DNA of 64,000 bases, taken from the NCBI GenBank assembly GCA_049718765.1, contig JBNARI010000002.1:1-64000 (forward strand), read 5' to 3'. Numbering within the stretch: the first letter of the stretch is position 1; every line of letters begins with the position of its first letter. This document shows, in pieces, positions 43,529 through 51,975 of this stretch. Position numbers and translations under genes: made by a program. Under the pieces are notes generated by a model. The model ran no database searches, was not told where the DNA came from, and saw only the letters and a list, made by a program, of their open reading frames with translations. Origin of the DNA: JBNARI01 sp049718765. Its GTDB lineage: Bacteria > Bacillota > Sulfobacillia > DUMF01.

Positions 43529-44038
43529 CTAGTAAACCCCGGCAACCCTGAGCGCGGCCCATGTCAAAGCAATAAAAACAGGCACCTCCACCACCGGATC
43601 CCCGGTCACGACCGGCCCCCGCGGATGGCGCAGCCGATCCAGCCAGGGAGGCAGTGCTTTCAAAGGCACAAATGGCTCTACTCCAGTCCTGGTCAGCGCA
43701 TCCAGGAACAGGTGCGAAAGAAGGCCCAGAAGCGCACACGCCCCCACAGTCCACCAGAGCGGCCGCGCCAGCCGGGCAAAAGCTGCCCCCAAGGCGGCCA
43801 GGACCGACCCTGCCAAGCAAAACCACACGGTATGCGTAATCGTCCGGTGCCCCGCCAGAGTTTCCAAGAGCGCCGATACCGGCCTCACCCGCCGCCCGAC
43901 CAAGCTCCCCGGATGGTCCACATCGGGCAGCAAGGCGGCCAGAGCACCTACTACCATCCCCGCCACGGGCTCCCCTGCCAGCCGGCCCGCCAAAGCACCG
44001 ACGAGGGCGCCCGCCGCAGCGTGTGTTCTCCCTGTCAT
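43529..44038 (-). CDS. YdjM-type membrane-bound metal-dependent hydrolase
   Basis: A 169-residue membrane protein of the DUF457/YdjM family. Typical blocks are RTHAAAGALVGALAG, LPDVDHPGS, and GHRTITHTVWF, in which His/Asp residues bind metal, then LLSHLFLDALTRTGVEP. YdjM is LexA-regulated in Escherichia coli and has unknown activity. ATG with GGGGGGATAGG upstream. Role in the element unknown. Confidence 0.85.
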   Translation of the reverse strand: MTGRTHAAAGALVGALAGRLAGEPVAGMVVGALAALLPDVDHPGSLVGRRVRPVSALLETLAGHRTITHTVWFCLAGSVLAALGAAFARLARPLWWTVGACALLGLLSHLFLDALTRTGVEPFVPLKALPPWLDRLRHPRGPVVTGDPVVEVPVFIALTWAALRVAGVY

Positions 44039-44065
44039 CCTATCCCCCCCTGCCGGATGAACGTG

Positions 44066-45850
44066 CTAGAAGTAAAACCCGTCGGACGCGTTCTGCCTGA
44101 CCTTCACCCGCAGACCCGACTGCTGCCCGGAAACTCCCTTGACCTCGAGTCTGCCCGCACCCGCCGGACCGTGCCTTGCCGCGCGCTTTCTGTCCCACTC
44201 GCACAGCTCCAGCCTCACCTTCAGAGGCGGAAGGGGCTCACCGTCCCTCACCACCCGCACCACCGCACAAAACTTCGGCAGCTCCATCAACTCGGTGTAC
44301 GGGTACCTCGCCTCCCTCTTCTCGGCCTCACGGTAGCCCTCCGCATACCACGGGAAAATGAACGTCCCCTGCCTGGTGTAGCTCTTCTGCTTCTCCACCC
44401 TCTCATACTCACCCAGCTGCGCCGCAAGGTACTTCGCCTCTTCCGCAGTCCCAGGGTTCAAAATGATCTTGTTCCGCGTGTTCTCCACCATCACCTCCCG
44501 GAACGTCCGCTTCTCATCCAGCACCACCTGCGCCGTCGTCTGCAGAGCAAGCACAGCCGCACACCTGTACGACCGCCCAATCGCCAGCAGCCTCTCAAAG
44601 TCCGCGTTCACATACCGCGGAAACTCGTCCACGTACAAAACATGCGGCGTCCGCGTCCGCTCAGTCCCCTGCCTCCGGAACACAGCCTGCTGAAAGTGCA
44701 GAATGAAAAACTGCCCGAACGCGTCGCCCAGCCTCCCAAGAGGCCCCATCGCCGTGTTCACCACCAGCACGCCACCCTGCTCCAGGTGCCTGTCCAGGTC
44801 CACGTCGCTCTTCGCACACAGCACCCGCCTCAGCATCGAGTTCCCAGTCAGGTCCTCCAGCGTCAGGCGAAGGCCCATCAAGAACTGCCGCGACTTCTCG
44901 TTCTCCAAAACCTCCACCCTGAAGTAGTCAGCTACACCCTTCTTGCTCCGCTCCGCAGGACCCGCCTCCAGCCGCTTCATATACGCCTCAAGCTTCCGGT
45001 AGTCCCGCAAAGCGTCTATCAGGTCCTGCACCGTCACGTCGTCACCCTTCACGTACTTCAAAAGCAGCACGATGTTTCTCGCCGCAAGCTCGTAGTTCGC
45101 ACGGAAAAACGCCTCCTGGCGACCGAACAAATGCACCAGCACCGTCCTCATGATCTCAGCCGCCGTCTCGGCGTCGCCCTCAAGCGGGTTGAAAGTGGCC
45201 GTCCCAGGCCACTCCGGATTGACAAACGTGCACGGTATCTCCAGATCCCTGCACATCTCGTACACGTCCTGCGCAAGATCCCCCTTCGGCTCCACAACAG
45301 TTACCCCAAGCCTGCAGCCGCGCTTCAGAGCCTGCAGGTCCTGCCATATCATCGGCTTCAGCACCCTGCTCGTCTTCCCCGTCCCCGTCGTCCCCGTCAC
45401 AAGCGTGTGCAGGTACCGGTCGTCCCTCTTTATCACCACCGGGCCGTTCGCATACCCGATCACCACGTCCATTTCGTCCGTCCTCTGTCTCGCAGGCCCT
45501 CTGCCGGGCCGCAAGCCCAACAGAACCAGCAGGCCCACCGCGTACGGCGCAAGCAGCGCCCCCTGCCGCACAGCAGCCGCGTCCGAAACAGTCAGGTACG
45601 GCACCCGCCCCAGAGAAGCCATCCAGCGGACCGCCAAGCCCTCGAGTACCACCGCACACAGCGACGCCACGCAAACGTACACAGCCCCTATCCCGGCCCA
45701 CAGCGGCACGTCCCCCAGCTGCCCGCTCAGCACCACCAGCGCAGCGGACGCACAGCACGACACGCACAGCAGGGCAACACTGCGCACCCACACGCCCACA
45801 ACCGCGCACGCCACGCACACTCCCAACACCACACGCAAAACTCGCCTCAC
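44066..45850 (-). CDS. TraG/VirD4-type coupling protein
   Basis: A 594-residue P-loop ATPase. N-terminal residues 1-120 contain four or five membrane helices. Walker A is TGTTGTGKTSRVLKPM, and Walker B and the adjacent motif are HVLYVDEFPRYV. The C-terminal region has TRNKIILNPGTAEEAKYLA, as in VirD4/TraG. It would bring single-stranded DNA to a transfer channel. The GTG at 45850 (AAGGAGG upstream) overlaps the preceding gene's stop by 4 bp, so it is coupled to the replication-relaxation-like gene. No VirB4-like ATPase is in the window. Confidence 0.9.
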   Translation of the reverse strand: MRRVLRVVLGVCVACAVVGVWVRSVALLCVSCCASAALVVLSGQLGDVPLWAGIGAVYVCVASLCAVVLEGLAVRWMASLGRVPYLTVSDAAAVRQGALLAPYAVGLLVLLGLRPGRGPARQRTDEMDVVIGYANGPVVIKRDDRYLHTLVTGTTGTGKTSRVLKPMIWQDLQALKRGCRLGVTVVEPKGDLAQDVYEMCRDLEIPCTFVNPEWPGTATFNPLEGDAETAAEIMRTVLVHLFGRQEAFFRANYELAARNIVLLLKYVKGDDVTVQDLIDALRDYRKLEAYMKRLEAGPAERSKKGVADYFRVEVLENEKSRQFLMGLRLTLEDLTGNSMLRRVLCAKSDVDLDRHLEQGGVLVVNTAMGPLGRLGDAFGQFFILHFQQAVFRRQGTERTRTPHVLYVDEFPRYVNADFERLLAIGRSYRCAAVLALQTTAQVVLDEKRTFREVMVENTRNKIILNPGTAEEAKYLAAQLGEYERVEKQKSYTRQGTFIFPWYAEGYREAEKREARYPYTELMELPKFCAVVRVVRDGEPLPPLKVRLELCEWDRKRAARHGPAGAGRLEVKGVSGQQSGLRVKVRQNASDGFYF

Positions 45851-46929
45851 AGCGCCGCCTCCTTCCTGTCCGCAGCCCGGTGCAAGATCACCTGACCGGA
45901 CTGAAGCCTGTAAAGACCGCTCCAACCGTGCGGCTCACACACCAGAAACCACAGACCTTCAAGACCTGCCAGGTGGCGCGCCCACCGCCTCGCCTGGGCC
46001 TCGCTCGCCACAAACACCGTCACCGGCCTCCTCCGCACGTCGTGCCCTATCAGCCCATTCACCACCTGCAGGTCACCCAACCGCAGGTCCGCAAGCAGCA
46101 TCTGGCCGCGGCGGGGGTGACTCCAGGCAAACGCTGCCAGCCACCCCGCTTCCACCCCCACCAGCCGCCCGCCAGGAGCATACGCCCACATGAGCCGCTC
46201 CGCCACGCACCCAAAACTCTCCCTGACACCCCATGCGAAAACCCCAACCTCGTCCAGGGTGATCACCTTGAGCGGAGGCACAGGCGCTTCCCTCAACAGC
46301 GCCCTCACACTCGACCGCAGCTCTTTCTCGGTGCGCAGCACAAGTGTGTGCCCGCTCGCATACTGCCCGCAGCGCCTCACCGAATCACACAGCTGCCCCC
46401 TCGTGAGCTGCTCCTTCTTCACGTACACGAAGTGCAGCCCGCCTTCATGCCTCACCCCCCACGACACTGCGCACCACCTGCTCGGCGCCCGCCCCGTCGC
46501 TCTCAGCGCCTCACGCCTCGAAAGGATGTCGCCCGGGGGGATGCCGGCGACAACCGCCCGCACATAAAACTCGTTGTCCCCAACCGCTGCAACGTACTCG
46601 CCATCTTCCAGCCTAGCCAACCCCTCGCTCAACCCAACTGCCCGCGCCCCACGCGCCGTCAGCACCACCACGCGCTTCCGCTTGTCCCAGGGATCGGGCT
46701 TCTGCCGGAGCAACCCTGCTTTCACAAGCGCTCCCAACACGTAGTAAGCCCTCTCCAAATCACCCCCAAACAGCAGAACAGCCACCTGACTGCAGCTCAG
46801 CGCCTTCAGGTAGCCCACCCACCTCAAGACCTCCAAATCATGCTCGCCCACACCTGCATCCAACCCGATCACCTCCGCAACACACGCACGCTTGCAGAGG
46901 ACGGGCACCATCCCCACCAGCAGGCCCAC
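45847..46929 (-). CDS. Replication-relaxation-family protein
   Basis: A 360-residue protein whose N-terminal half matches the replication-relaxation winged helix: DLEVLRWVGYLKALSCSQVA, LLFGG, YVLGALVKAGLLRQ and VVVLTARGARAV. The C-terminal half (VITLDEVGVFAWG; VTVFVASEAQARRWAR) is nuclease-like or Rossmann-like and not assigned. This family is seen next to TraG in Firmicutes plasmids and conjugative elements. It is coupled to the TraG-like gene. Start at 46929 (GTG) or a later ATG at 46911. Confidence 0.7.
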   Translation of the reverse strand: MGLLVGMVPVLCKRACVAEVIGLDAGVGEHDLEVLRWVGYLKALSCSQVAVLLFGGDLERAYYVLGALVKAGLLRQKPDPWDKRKRVVVLTARGARAVGLSEGLARLEDGEYVAAVGDNEFYVRAVVAGIPPGDILSRREALRATGRAPSRWCAVSWGVRHEGGLHFVYVKKEQLTRGQLCDSVRRCGQYASGHTLVLRTEKELRSSVRALLREAPVPPLKVITLDEVGVFAWGVRESFGCVAERLMWAYAPGGRLVGVEAGWLAAFAWSHPRRGQMLLADLRLGDLQVVNGLIGHDVRRRPVTVFVASEAQARRWARHLAGLEGLWFLVCEPHGWSGLYRLQSGQVILHRAADRKEAAL

Positions 46930-47194
46930 CTAAACCCCAAGTCCACTGCGCCCACAAAGGCCTGCCCAGAGGCAGCCCAATTTCCAGCTCACCTTCGACT
47001 CCGCCTCCCGCATTATGCGCAATGCCTCTGCAGAAGTACCCTCTCTGGCAATTTGTCGAGCGCCCTAAGGCCGCACAAACCGGCACTGAGCTGGGCACAC
47101 ACGCCAGCATGCGCCCATTTTTTGCAGAAGTATTTTTGCCGAAGGCCATTTTGCGGTCTCTAGCTGCGTAAACGGTGCGATTTTTGGGGGGTAA

Positions 47195-47899
47195 TTAGTC
47201 GAGCAATTTTTGAGGGGATAAATCGGGCTCTTCCGCATAAAAATCGTCGCCCATGCTCCCAGTTTTGGTATCGTCTGGCATCAGGGGATCAAAGCCACTC
47301 AGGCGGGCCATCTGCCTCCGCAGGGCCAGGGCCCACCGGAACAGGTGCCTGGGTTGCTCGGTGACCAGCACATCGGCTCCCGGCGTTCCGCTCAGCCTCA
47401 TCTGCAGGAGCCACTTAACCTCTCCATCTGTGCGCACCACCCCTGCATCCTCCAGTGCGTCCAGAAGGGACTTCGCCCCGTAGTTGTCCAGGTCACGGCT
47501 CTTGGGCCCCAGTACGGCCACAACAACACCTGGCCTCTCCAGAGGCGCGTACCCGAACCTCCTGCCGCCGAAGGCCTTTGCAACTGCAGTGTGCCACCAG
47601 CCTTTCATCAACCGCCAGATTTCGCGGTCCACGGAGCTGTCAAACTTCAGGTACGCATTGAGCGAAGGTGGGAGATCTCCCCGTATGCAGAGCAGTACAG
47701 CTCTCGGCGGCTGAGACCGGTACCAGGCTTGCACCCGTATGTCCACCTCCCAGTCGTCCACAGCAGGCACGCCACGCATGAGCCGCCTCATGCTCTGCGT
47801 CACTGCCAGGTAGCACTTGAGATGCATCCGCCGCATCTCTTCCAGGTCGCTCAGGCAGCTCATTTTCTCCCAAAGGCAAGCTTCCTGCCCAGGTCCCAT
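47195..47899 (-). CDS. RusA-like Holliday junction resolvase
   Basis: A 234-residue protein. The motif PKSRDLDNYGAKSLLDALED plus AGVVRTDGEV matches RusA's DxDN-x3-K-x2-D-L and following Asp, and the upstream LPPSLNAYLKF matches the family's PPSxN strand. RusA enzymes cut Holliday junctions and are typical of phages and plasmids. ATG at 47899 after AAGGGGTGG. The C-terminal 60 residues are extra. It follows the ribbon-helix-helix gene on the same strand. Confidence 0.75.
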   Translation of the reverse strand: MGPGQEACLWEKMSCLSDLEEMRRMHLKCYLAVTQSMRRLMRGVPAVDDWEVDIRVQAWYRSQPPRAVLLCIRGDLPPSLNAYLKFDSSVDREIWRLMKGWWHTAVAKAFGGRRFGYAPLERPGVVVAVLGPKSRDLDNYGAKSLLDALEDAGVVRTDGEVKWLLQMRLSGTPGADVLVTEQPRHLFRWALALRRQMARLSGFDPLMPDDTKTGSMGDDFYAEEPDLSPQKLLD

Positions 47900-47930
47900 C
47901 TCACCACCCCTTCCAGCACTGTCTCTCTTC

Positions 47931-48227
47931 TCATTCCCCAAGCATCCTGTCCAGTAGAGCGTCGAGCTTCGCCTCCACCTCCTTGTCCAGCTCAGGAGAG
48001 GCCCGCACCTGCGCGGCAGCGGCCGTGCCCAGCCTCTCCTCCAGCGCCGCCAGCCTCTGCTCGATCCTCTCCAGCAGCGCCAGCCTCTCTTCGATCCCAC
48101 GCAGCAGCGCCCGGGTCCCGAAGTACTGCTCCACCGCAGCGCGCACGAAGGCGGCCTTGTCGCGGACCTCATCGAACTTTTGTTCGATGGCCCCGTCCAG
48201 CTTGAACGACACCCTGTACCTCTTCAC
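47931..48227 (-). CDS. Ribbon-helix-helix protein with coiled coil, ParR-like
   Basis: A 98-residue protein. The N-terminal RHH segment (KRYRVSFKLDGAIEQKFDEV; KAAFVRAAVEQYF) is followed by a heptad-rich coiled coil (LALLERIEQRLAALEERL). This size and order fit ParR-type adaptors and CopG-like repressors. The GTG at 48227 has AGGAGCGG upstream. It lies downstream of the ParM-like gene, with palindromic repeats between them, so it probably binds those repeats and couples them to the actin filament (inference). Confidence 0.65.
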   Translation of the reverse strand: MKRYRVSFKLDGAIEQKFDEVRDKAAFVRAAVEQYFGTRALLRGIEERLALLERIEQRLAALEERLGTAAAAQVRASPELDKEVEAKLDALLDRMLGE

Positions 48228-48242
48228 CCCGCCGCTCCTCCC

Positions 48243-48482
48243 CTGTGGCACAGACAAATCGGGCGCCTAGCTGGGCCAAGTCTTCAAAAACACGCATTTT
48301 GTGGCACAAGCCCCAGGGCCTGCTCTCCCCAGTGTGCCACAAGTACCACGAAGACCGCGGCATCTGCCCAGCACAGCGCCGCAAAACGGGCGCGCCACAC
48401 AGTGCAGAGGGGTCTGTGCCACAACTGCACCTAAAAATGCACCATCCGCCCAGCGTGAGAGGCAAAAACTGCTGTGCCACAG
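48243..48482. repeat. Cluster of palindromic TGTGSCACA repeats between parM-like and parR-like genes
   Basis: Five copies of the core TGTG[G/C]CACA occur, centred at about 48248, 48304, 48337, 48419 and 48477, with a partial one at about 48396. Flanks extend some to CTGTGGCACAG (48243-48253), TTGTGGCACAA (48299-48309) and CTGTGCCACAG (48472-48482). Center spacings are 56, 33, 82 and 58 bp. They are perfect or near-perfect inverted repeats, well suited to RHH dimers. A centromere (parC) or origin iteron role is likely. Confidence 0.75.
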
Positions 48483-48494
48483 CGCGCTGTGCGG

Positions 48495-49532
48495 CTACGC
48501 GGTGGCAGTGGCCTGCGCGGCCGCCTCCCGCCTCGCTGCGAGGTTCAGGAACCCTCTGGCGTTCGCGAACTGCGCGTCCGGCAAAAGCTGCACCGGGAAC
48601 TGCCGCCTGCTGAGAGCCCCCTCCAAGACCTTCGCTCCTCCTCCTGCCAGAAACAGCACCCTCAGGTACTTGCCCCTGTCCTTCCACGTCATCCTGAGCC
48701 TCTCAGCGACTGCCTCTGCCAGCACCTCGGCGCTCTCTTCGCAGAGCTCACCGAGCCTATATTCCCTGCCGCGGAACCACAGCTTCCCGCGCTCCATCGC
48801 CTGCTCCACCTGCAGCACGTCCACCACGTCACCCACGATCTCCTGGACCCTGTGCTGCACCGCACTGACCACGTCGCTCATCGCCATGTTCACCGTGCCG
48901 CACCCCGACTCGATTATGTCGAGGCTGCCCAAGTCCACGAGCAGGAAGTCCGTGGTCTTGTACCCGCAGTCCACCACCGCCGCAAGTCCTCCCTCCCGCA
49001 GCAGGGACTGGCCCAGGTCGCTTGCACGCCCCCGCTCGTCGAGCACTGCGCTGTAGAACGCGCCCACAGCCTGCGGCACCACCGTCACCCTGTCGAAATA
49101 CACCTTCCGCCTTCCTGCGCCGCACACCTCCACGTCCGCCCTCATGGTGCTGAGCATCTGCAACAGCTCGCCCTTCTGGGTCTTGTACAGCTCGAACGGC
49201 AGCCCAGCGGCCACGTGCAGGGCACCCGGCCGGTCGTGTGCGAGCAGGACCGTAGCAGCCCCGTAAAGCACAGCGGTGAAGTGGTGACAGACCCTGCTCT
49301 CGTCGAACGCCCTGGTGGCGTTCCAGGACTCCGCCACCGCCAGCTTCCCCACGAAGTACCTCCTGCCGTCCACCACGACCTCGTACTCCCTACGTCCCTG
49401 GCTTATGCCGAACGTATCAACAACCCGGTGCTCATACCCGTCACCTACCACGGAGGGCATGAGCAATGTCCTTCCGGTGTCGCTCAGTCCCTTAACGTAA
49501 CCGTGCCCCAGGTCAATCGCTATCCTCACCAC
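48495..49532 (-). CDS. ParM/Alp-like actin ATPase
   Basis: A 345-residue actin-fold protein. Phosphate-1 loop: IAIDLGHGYVKGLSDTGR. Phosphate-2 loop: AVVDCGYKTTDFLLVD. Adenosine loop: FLAGGGAKVLEGAL. The layout matches ParM/StbA and Alp plasmid segregation proteins. These polymerise with ATP to push plasmid copies apart. GTG start with GGAGGG upstream. The downstream RHH gene and the repeats between them would complete a type II partition module. It shares 20 bp with the DUF192 gene. Confidence 0.85.
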   Translation of the reverse strand: MVRIAIDLGHGYVKGLSDTGRTLLMPSVVGDGYEHRVVDTFGISQGRREYEVVVDGRRYFVGKLAVAESWNATRAFDESRVCHHFTAVLYGAATVLLAHDRPGALHVAAGLPFELYKTQKGELLQMLSTMRADVEVCGAGRRKVYFDRVTVVPQAVGAFYSAVLDERGRASDLGQSLLREGGLAAVVDCGYKTTDFLLVDLGSLDIIESGCGTVNMAMSDVVSAVQHRVQEIVGDVVDVLQVEQAMERGKLWFRGREYRLGELCEESAEVLAEAVAERLRMTWKDRGKYLRVLFLAGGGAKVLEGALSRRQFPVQLLPDAQFANARGFLNLAARREAAAQATATA

Positions 49533-49815
49533 TCAGCAATCCCTCCTTCAATTCAAGCACCGAACATGCACCTCTGACCGCAAGCACCCTGTTCGGAGGA
49601 ACACTCCGAAACACCTTCACAACCTCACCTTTTCCGTCGAAGAACACCACGTCCAGCGGAGCCGGCATGAAGAAAGTGTGCACCGCGCCGCAGTGCGGGA
49701 AGTACATCCCGCACAGGTCACTTCTCCAGATGAGCCCCGTCAGCCGCTGCCAGAAGGTCCGTGCCACCGGAACCCCCAGCTTTTGGCTGAAGAGCCGCAC
49801 TTCTGCTTCTTCCAC
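49513..49815 (-). CDS. DUF192-family protein
   Basis: A 100-residue protein. Features of DUF192 are WQRLTGLIWRSDLCGMYFPHC, then HTFFMPAPLDVVFFDGKGEVVKVF and the C-terminal SVLELKEG. Family members are small beta-rich proteins, often exported, but this one has no signal peptide. GTG start. The first 98 bp overlap the tail of the glycosyltransferase gene, an unusually long overlap. DUF192 genes are sometimes found beside Tad loci. Confidence 0.8.
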   Translation of the reverse strand: MEEAEVRLFSQKLGVPVARTFWQRLTGLIWRSDLCGMYFPHCGAVHTFFMPAPLDVVFFDGKGEVVKVFRSVPPNRVLAVRGACSVLELKEGLLSGEDSD

Positions 49816-50542
49816 TCAGCCTGCCCTCCTCCCGCAGTACCAGCCGGATCTTCAAGAGTTCGTGCGCCATTTCAAGAGAGTGGTGCAGCAGCCTCACAGA
49901 GCTGCCGCCAGAATGCGCCCAGCTCACGGCTACCTCCACAACCCTGTAGCCGTTCAGGAGAGCGCGGGCCAAAACCTCTGCGTCAATTGCAAAGCCGTCC
50001 GAAACGCACTGGCCAAACAGGCGCCTGGCAGCTTCCCCGCGGAACAGCTTGAACCCGCACTGCGTGTCCAACAGTTTCACTCCAAGGAGGCTCCTCACCA
50101 GCATGTTGAAAGCACGCCCCGCAACCCTCCGGGCAAACGGCTGCTGCCGCGTGATCACCGCCCCAGGGGCCCGGCGGGAGCCGACTGCAACATCTGCGCC
50201 TGCAGACAGGTACCGCTCAAGGACGCTCACCCACTCCAGGGGCACCGGCAGGTCTGCGTCTGTGGCGAGCACCAGCTCCCCTGAAGAAGCCAGCACGCCC
50301 CGCCTCAAAGCTGCCCCTTTGCCCTGGTTTGCTGGATTCCTCAGCACGGTTATTCTGCATGGCAACTGCACCCCAAGTGCAATCCTGGCCGTCCCGTCGG
50401 TGCTTCCGTCGTCTACCACGATCACCTCTGCGCTGCGCCCGCAGCTCCGCAACCAGCTGCCAACCCGCTCAAGTGCCGCCCCGAGCCTGCGCTCTTCGTT
50501 GTACGCGGGGATCACCACCGACAGCACCCCCTTCACCTCCAT
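49718..50542 (-). CDS. Family 2 glycosyltransferase (dolichyl-phosphate-sugar synthase-like)
   Basis: A 274-residue GT2. Seen are LSVVIPAYNEERRLGAALE, VIVVDDGSTDGTARIA, NQGKGAALRRGV, and the DxD-type ATDADLPVPLEW, then the conserved DTQCGFKLFR of DPM1-like enzymes. It would move a sugar from a nucleotide donor to a polyprenyl phosphate. The last 35 residues overlap the DUF192 gene and look non-conserved, perhaps after loss of a stop codon. It starts right after the neighbouring membrane protein gene. Confidence 0.9.
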   Translation of the reverse strand: MEVKGVLSVVIPAYNEERRLGAALERVGSWLRSCGRSAEVIVVDDGSTDGTARIALGVQLPCRITVLRNPANQGKGAALRRGVLASSGELVLATDADLPVPLEWVSVLERYLSAGADVAVGSRRAPGAVITRQQPFARRVAGRAFNMLVRSLLGVKLLDTQCGFKLFRGEAARRLFGQCVSDGFAIDAEVLARALLNGYRVVEVAVSWAHSGGSSVRLLHHSLEMAHELLKIRLVLREEGRLSGRSRSAALQPKAGGSGGTDLLAAADGAHLEK

Positions 50543-51949
50543 CTATCGCCGCCCAAACACCACTACCGCACCGTCACAGAAAACGGGCTCCCACGAGGGG
50601 CTGTCCAAAAGCCACGTCGCCGCAGGTACTCCGCGCGGTACCAGCACACACTGCACGCCGTATTCCTCGAGCAAGCGCCTAGGGCTGTCCCGGAGCGTGA
50701 AAAAGCGGTATGCCCTCTCGAACAGGGGAGTCTGGAGATAGATGTCCGCCCGCCCGTCGATGAAAGGCGGCACCCCTGCCCAGATCAGGTAGCCGCCCCA
50801 ATCGTAGTAGTTCAACACCCTGGACAGCCCGTGCTCCTTGATGTACTCGACAGCTCTCACAGGAAAAGCCTCCTGGTTCACCGTCGGAGTAAACGCCACT
50901 GCGGTGACCAGCACTGCGGCCACGCATGCCGCCACAACCATAGTGCACCCCCTGCCAGGCCTGGCGCTTACAAGCTTCTCCGGCAGCACTGACGAAATGA
51001 GCCTGTACACCACCGGTGACGCACATACCACAAAGTACGGCGCATGCCTGATGCTCTGCAGTGCCATGAGCCCGAACACGGCCCCCAGGAGTACCTCACG
51101 CGCAGGCGGCAACGCCTTCCTCAGCCCGGCACAGAACAGCACAAGCCACATAGCCAGCAGCAGGCCTTCCGGCGACTTGAAGTCCGGAGAGTGCCACTCA
51201 ACGATGGCTGACCTCATCAGGCCGCTGCTGCTGACCCAGAACGGGTAGTGCACTATCGAGTAGCCCCACGAGTTTGCACCGCAGGCCAGCAGGTCCAACG
51301 CCAGCACCATCATCAAACGCTTCGCGGCAGCCCTGTCGGAGCGTGCAGCCAGTTCCCAGGCCAAGAAGTACGCGGCCAAGACAATCCCAAGGACAAAGGA
51401 ACCGTGCGAGTTTACCCACAGCACCTGGAGTGCGGGCAGAACCCACAGAGTCCGCTCGCAGTAAGTTTCGAGTAAAACCAGACAAACGGCAAACAAGAGG
51501 TAGCTCAACACCTGCGGCCTTGCTGAGCCCAGGTAAGGAACAAGCGCCGGCACGACCAGCAGTGCGAGGCACTCGAACGCCGTTTTTTCCCTGGCGCCGC
51601 CCGGCCGGCACAGGCTGTGCAGTGCCCACAAGAGCCCCGACATCCCCAGCAAGACCACCGCTGGCACCACCCGCCACCCGAGCACGGCATACACTGCGTA
51701 CAGAAACACCTGCCACAGCCACTCGTGATCCGTCCAGGGCGTACCTCTCACCGTCCAGGAAAAAGGGTCCGCACGCGGCACCGCCCTTGCCGCCCAGATG
51801 TATTCGCCTGTCTTAATGTGCCAGAAAATGTCGTTGTCCCAGACCCCTCCCTGCCTGCTGCAGGCCACATACAGCGAAGCAGCGCACACAGCGCACAACA
51901 TGAATACGGGATCAGCGACCACTCTTTTGACCCTGCTGTCGAAACGCAT
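50543..51949 (-). CDS. Polytopic membrane protein, possible GT-C glycosyltransferase
   Basis: A 468-residue protein with about ten membrane helices. The first periplasmic loop has DNDIFWHIKTGEYIWAARAV and DPFSWT, with acidic and aromatic residues reminiscent of lipid-sugar-dependent GT-C enzymes. The soluble C-terminal region contains VLNYYDWGGYLIWAG and PPFIDGRADIY, which are often seen in bacterial GT-C-type proteins. Together with the GT2 gene it could glycosylate pilins or surface proteins (inference). Confidence 0.65.
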   Translation of the reverse strand: MRFDSRVKRVVADPVFMLCAVCAASLYVACSRQGGVWDNDIFWHIKTGEYIWAARAVPRADPFSWTVRGTPWTDHEWLWQVFLYAVYAVLGWRVVPAVVLLGMSGLLWALHSLCRPGGAREKTAFECLALLVVPALVPYLGSARPQVLSYLLFAVCLVLLETYCERTLWVLPALQVLWVNSHGSFVLGIVLAAYFLAWELAARSDRAAAKRLMMVLALDLLACGANSWGYSIVHYPFWVSSSGLMRSAIVEWHSPDFKSPEGLLLAMWLVLFCAGLRKALPPAREVLLGAVFGLMALQSIRHAPYFVVCASPVVYRLISSVLPEKLVSARPGRGCTMVVAACVAAVLVTAVAFTPTVNQEAFPVRAVEYIKEHGLSRVLNYYDWGGYLIWAGVPPFIDGRADIYLQTPLFERAYRFFTLRDSPRRLLEEYGVQCVLVPRGVPAATWLLDSPSWEPVFCDGAVVVFGRR

Positions 51950-51975
51950 CGCCCCCCTCCAGAACCCTGAAATCG

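Noticed and set aside
43625..45895. A 756-codon open frame on the plus strand opposite the traG-like gene
   Set aside because: It is antisense to a well-supported coupling protein, very rich in His, Arg, Pro and Gln, and has no domain or ribosome site. It is a GC-driven shadow.
46838..47149. A 103-codon minus-strand ORF overlapping the replication-relaxation gene
   Set aside because: It overlaps the start of a better supported gene in another frame, with Cys/Gly-rich composition and no ribosome site.
48243..48482. CRISPR-like array between the parM-like and RHH genes
   Set aside because: The repeats are short palindromes with uneven spacing, unlike CRISPR repeats and spacers, and no cas genes are present.
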